Positions 6,140 through 8,140 of a DNA stretch of 8,140 bases are shown here, one piece after another. Made by a program: the position numbers and the translations under genes. The stretch is taken from NCBI GenBank assembly GCA_035622975.1, contig DASPUH010000116.1, forward strand, positions 1-8,140, written 5' to 3'. The notes under the pieces were generated by a model that worked only from the letters and a program-made list of their open reading frames with translations, did no database searches and was not told where the DNA came from. This stretch comes from DASPUH01 sp035622975. GTDB taxonomy: Bacteria; Chloroflexota; Limnocylindria; Limnocylindrales; CSP1-4. Numbering within the stretch: position 1 is the first letter of the stretch; every line of letters begins with the position of its first letter.

Positions 6140-6985
6140 GTGGAATTCCGCGAGGTCGTCGCCATCGCCAGGGCGTGGGCGGTCGTCATCTTCGCCACCA
6201 CCCTGCTGGCGGCTGTCGCCGCGTTCGTCGCCTCGACGATCCTGCCCAAGACGTACGAGGCGTCGACGACGATCCTGATCGGGCCGCCCCTGTCCTCAGC
6301 CGGCATCGGCATCACCGATCTCACCATCGCCGACGACCTAGCCGCGACCTACGCGCAGGTGGCGACCAGTCGGCCGGTGCTCGACGCGGTGGCCGGTTCG
6401 GTCGGCGTTTCCAACACCAACGACGAATTGGCTAACACGGTCACGGCGCGGACACCGGCCAACACGGCCTTCGTGATCATCACCGCCGACGCCGACAACC
6501 CGCAGACGGCCGCATCGATCGCCAACGACGTGGCCGGCGAACTGGTCAAGCTCGGGCCGTCGGCGGCCGACCAGACGGCTATCACATCGGCCTACCGGGC
6601 CAACCTCGCCTCCGTGACCAATGAGATCACCTCGGTAGAGAGCCAACTGCAGACCCTCCAGGCACTCGCCAGGCCGACGGCGGACCAGATCACGCTCATG
6701 ACCAACCTGCAGACCCAGCTGACGGCCCTGCAGTCGACCCGGGCCACGATCATCAACTCGGCGCCGAGCCCTGACGCGAACGTCCTGAACGTCATCGAGT
6801 CTGCCGAACCGCCGACGGCCCCGAGCGGTCCCTCGCGCCTGCTCAACATCGCCTTCGGCGGTGCGATCGGGTTCGCCATCTCCCTGCTGGCGGCCTTCCT
6901 CGTCGAGAACGCCCGCCGGGCCGGCCTGCTGTCGCCGCCCGAACCGACGCCAGCCCCTCCAGGACGGGCCCCCGCGGGGTTGTGA
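6140..6985 (+). CDS. Wzz-type chain-length determinant / co-polymerase, no kinase domain
   Basis: Encodes 281 aa. The architecture is a short cytoplasmic start, TM1 (about 11-34), an extracytoplasmic domain, then TM2 (about 234-256) and a short Pro-rich tail. After TM1, KTYEASTTILIG (37-48) matches the start of the Wzz/YveK-like extracytoplasmic fold. FVIITADADNPQTAASIANDVAGELV (111-136) fits the core, and 150-205 is a predicted long helix or coiled coil rich in Gln and Leu. SAEPPTAPSGPSRLLN (221-236) is the Pro-rich motif just before TM2 typical of this family. There is no Walker A or Tyr cluster, so any BY-kinase partner would be a separate gene. Such proteins control polymer length with a Wzy polymerase or an exporter. 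The start is GTG 6140, with a good SD. The gene is divergent from the three-gene minus run and likely regulated from the shared intergenic region. Confidence 0.87.
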   Translation: MEFREVVAIARAWAVVIFATTLLAAVAAFVASTILPKTYEASTTILIGPPLSSAGIGITDLTIADDLAATYAQVATSRPVLDAVAGSVGVSNTNDELANTVTARTPANTAFVIITADADNPQTAASIANDVAGELVKLGPSAADQTAITSAYRANLASVTNEITSVESQLQTLQALARPTADQITLMTNLQTQLTALQSTRATIINSAPSPDANVLNVIESAEPPTAPSGPSRLLNIAFGGAIGFAISLLAAFLVENARRAGLLSPPEPTPAPPGRAPAGL

Positions 6986-7193
6986 CGCGGTCGGCAGCCC
7001 TGCGCGGCTGACACCTCGGGCACATCGATTCGCGAACCTGCGGGCATCTGATTGTACGTGGGCAGACCACCCACAGACCGCACCAGACCCCACCGTGCGA
7101 GCCGGCAACGCTCAGGGCTCGAGGGCCGGACGGCTCCAAGGTACTAGCGGGTCGGGTGGACAAGCCGAACGAGCGAGGTAGCATCCCGCCGTC
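6986..7193. other. Non-coding stretch between the Wzz-like gene and the riboswitch
   Basis: I see no gene here. A weak hairpin, CAGCC-N6-GGCTG (6995-7010), follows the Wzz-like stop but has no U-tract. A 5-bp dyad, GTGGG-N7-CCCAC, lies at 7058-7074, and three CAGACC repeats at 7063-7089. No clear -35/-10 pair for the downstream transcript is visible; TACTAG (7142-7147) is a poor -10 candidate. CGAGG (7174-7178) could pair with CCTCG (7196-7200), just 5' of the aptamer. Confidence 0.5.
7063..7089 (+). repeat. Three phased CAGACC direct repeats
   Basis: CAGACC occurs at 7063-7068, 7074-7079 and 7084-7089, spaced 11 and 10 bp, about one helical turn each. Such phasing is usual for response regulators of the OmpR/PhoB type binding one face of DNA. 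The site lies about 105 nt upstream of the riboswitch. The hexamer is short and the region C-rich, so chance is possible. Confidence 0.35.
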
Positions 7194-7277
7194 ATCCTCG
7201 AACGAGCACACCCGTCGCGAGACGGGGTCGCAAAGCCACGGGGCTCTCGCAGCTAGCCGGGTTGCCGAAGGGAGCAT
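7194..7277 (+). promoter_or_regulatory. GEMM-I (cyclic di-GMP-I class) riboswitch, possibly cGAMP-type
   Basis: The RNA-strand sequence matches the conserved core of the GEMM-I aptamer. P1b is CCCGTC-GCGA-GACGGG (7211-7226), with a GNRA tetraloop. CGCAAAGCC (7229-7237) carries the intercalating A (A47 in Vc2, here A7232). The P2 hairpin is GGCT (7242-7245) with AGCC (7255-7258). GGGTTGCCGAA (7259-7269) contains the ligand-pairing C (C92 in Vc2, here probably C7265). Junction pairs G7206-C7231, C7207-G7230 and G7204-C7266 are kept. Aligned by hand to Vc2, position 20 is A7205 instead of G. Deviations are CACA for CAAA at 7207-7210 and T7228 for A. P1 is irregular: CTC (7197-7199) can pair with GAG (7272-7274), which overlaps the SD of the next gene. 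No terminator follows, so control is probably at translation. Confidence 0.85.
7268..7274 (+). promoter_or_regulatory. Shine-Dalgarno inside the riboswitch 3' strand
   Basis: AAGGGAG, with 9 nt to GTG 7284. Its GAG can be part of the aptamer closing stem P1, so ligand binding could hide it from the ribosome. Confidence 0.6.
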
Positions 7278-7283
7278 CCAAAC

Positions 7284-8140
7284 GTGTTTTGGGACGGCCA
7301 ACAGTGGGTCCCTGCAGGATCCGCCGACCACCGCGCTGCCAGCGCATCTCGTTCCCCTTCTCACCGTCGCCACCGAGGCCTGGCCCGCCTGTCGACCATC
7401 ACCGTGGCCAGTGCGGTCGCGGCCGCCTTCGTCTCCTGGGCCTCAGTGAGCGGGGCCGGCCCGGCCCTCAGCATGTCGGGCGCGCCTGCCCCGGGCCACG
7501 TCGTCCTCGTCGACGGCGTCCGGTTCCCCGCCGGCGTGTGGGTGCAGCTGACCTGGGATGGTGCTACGGCGGCCATGCCCGGGGCCAGCGTCGGCACGAC
7601 CGGCACGTTCGCCGTCCCGATCCTGCTGCCTGCCACCACCACACCGGGCCAGCACGTCCTCGGCGCCGTACTCGCCAGCAGCAAGGCAGCCAGCACGCCG
7701 AGCCGTTTCCGGCCCGTGCGTCGCGCCAGCTCGTCGGGGCTGGTGCCGCTGGTGACGGTCCTCGTCGATGTCATGCCTCCCGGTCCGACGCCGCCCCCCC
7801 AGCCTTCGGCCACGTCCATCGGGTTCGGGCCGCCCGCCGGGGAAGGCGCGTCGTCGTCGGATCAGCCGACCGACCAGCCGACGGCCGCACCGGGCGATGG
7901 AGGTCAGCCGACCGACCAGCCGACGGCCACACCGGGCGATGGAGGTCAGCCGACCGCCGAGCCGACGGCAGCTCCGACCCATCGGCCGACCCCGGCCCCC
8001 ACGGCGCCGCCGGCGGGGAACGGGAGCTGCCCGGACGACCCGCAGTCGGCCGTCGATGCGACGCCCAAGGGTGGCACCCTTGACCTGTCCGGATGCCGCT
8101 ACACGACGACGCTCACGATCGAGCGGGCCATGACGTTGCG
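7284..8140 (+). CDS. Exported beta-helix protein with repeat linker, C-terminus cut by window edge
   Basis: Open from GTG 7284 to the right edge (285 codons, no stop). The start FWDGQQWVP (2-10) resembles the short Trp-rich motif of DUF2510-like proteins. A basic stretch SHRRHRGLARLS (26-37) and one hydrophobic helix (about 38-57) act as signal anchor or signal peptide. VLVDGVRFPAGVWVQLTWDG with TTGTFAVPILLP (about 74-116) fits an Ig-like or IPT-like strand pattern. A Pro/Thr/Asp linker follows (about 165-245) with tandem QPTDQPTAAPGDGG repeats. CPDDPQSAVDATPKGGTLDL (249-268), then SGCRYTTTLTIERAMTL (to 285), is the usual opening of right-handed parallel beta-helix (pectate-lyase-like) domains. 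The body of that domain lies beyond the edge. It probably acts outside the cell on, or bound to, polysaccharide. The riboswitch sits directly upstream. The exact enzyme activity cannot be told. Confidence 0.85.
   Translation, partial: MFWDGQQWVPAGSADHRAASASRSPSHRRHRGLARLSTITVASAVAAAFVSWASVSGAGPALSMSGAPAPGHVVLVDGVRFPAGVWVQLTWDGATAAMPGASVGTTGTFAVPILLPATTTPGQHVLGAVLASSKAASTPSRFRPVRRASSSGLVPLVTVLVDVMPPGPTPPPQPSATSIGFGPPAGEGASSSDQPTDQPTAAPGDGGQPTDQPTATPGDGGQPTAEPTAAPTHRPTPAPTAPPAGNGSCPDDPQSAVDATPKGGTLDLSGCRYTTTLTIERAMTL
7863..7976 (+). repeat. 42-bp tandem coding repeat, about 2.7 copies
   Basis: Two adjacent 42-bp units (7863-7904 and 7905-7946) differ at one base. A partial, more diverged third copy follows (7947-7976). 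Each unit encodes the 14 residues QPTDQPTAAPGDGG (second copy ATPGDGG), a flexible Pro/Thr linker between the anchor region and the beta-helix domain. The near-identity at DNA level implies recent duplication, so copy number may vary between strains. Confidence 0.85.

Noticed and set aside
6995..7010. Intrinsic terminator after the Wzz-like gene
   Set aside because: The hairpin CAGCC-N6-GGCTG has only 5 bp and no T-tract.
7863..7976. CRISPR-like array
   Set aside because: The repeats are contiguous without spacers, in frame and coding.

Overview
The window is strongly GC-rich, with GTG starts, tightly packed genes and GC-ending codons. It looks like a cell-surface or extracellular polysaccharide locus from a high-GC bacterium. 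The Pro/Thr-rich linkers, the short Trp-rich cytoplasmic start of the last protein (FWDGQQWVP) and the gene style would fit Chloroflexota (Limnocylindria-like) or Actinomycetota. The sequence alone does not decide between them, and there is no rRNA or tRNA gene to help.

Layout, left to right. (1) A minus-strand pair runs off the left edge: a small phosphoglycosyl (sugar) transferase (1682..1002) followed, with a 14-nt overlap, by a FemAB/GNAT-like acyl- or aminoacyl-transferase (1015..1, cut by the edge). (2) Divergent from it, on the plus strand, is a PLP-dependent DegT/DnrJ/EryC1/StrS sugar aminotransferase (1876..3027). A 7-codon mini-ORF carrying the only good Shine-Dalgarno (SD) sequence appears to load ribosomes for it. 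(3) Converging on it from the right is a minus-strand run of three genes (6002..3024): a two-TM zinc-ribbon protein of unknown function, a polysaccharide-deacetylase-like protein, and a GT4 glycosyltransferase. The last two are linked by an ATGA overlap. The stops of the aminotransferase and the GT4 gene share one CTAG. (4) Divergent from that run, across a 137-nt intergenic region holding a clean inverted repeat and a TATACT -10-like box, is a Wzz-type chain-length/co-polymerase protein without a kinase domain (6140..6985). (5) After a gap of about 300 nt comes a secreted or anchored protein (7284 to the right edge). It has a signal anchor, an Ig-like segment, a Pro/Thr-rich repeat linker and the start of what looks like a right-handed beta-helix domain.

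The most notable element is in that last gap. Positions about 7194..7277 match the conserved core of the GEMM-I (cyclic di-GMP-I) riboswitch: GCGA tetraloop hairpin, CGCAAAGCC, a P2 hairpin and GGGTTGCCGAA. It ends in the Shine-Dalgarno of the beta-helix gene. By my hand alignment to the Vibrio Vc2 aptamer, the specificity position (G20 in Vc2) is A here. That is the change known to distinguish 3',3'-cGAMP-selective GEMM-Ib aptamers, so the ligand may be cGAMP rather than c-di-GMP.

Taken together, the sugar transferase would start a lipid-linked glycan, the aminotransferase would make an amino sugar for it, and the GT4 enzyme would extend it. The FemAB-like and deacetylase-like proteins would decorate or trim it, and the Wzz-like protein would set chain length. 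The large exported beta-helix protein, under cyclic-dinucleotide control, could bind, cut or display the polymer. The pathway is inferred from families; the polymer itself is not known.
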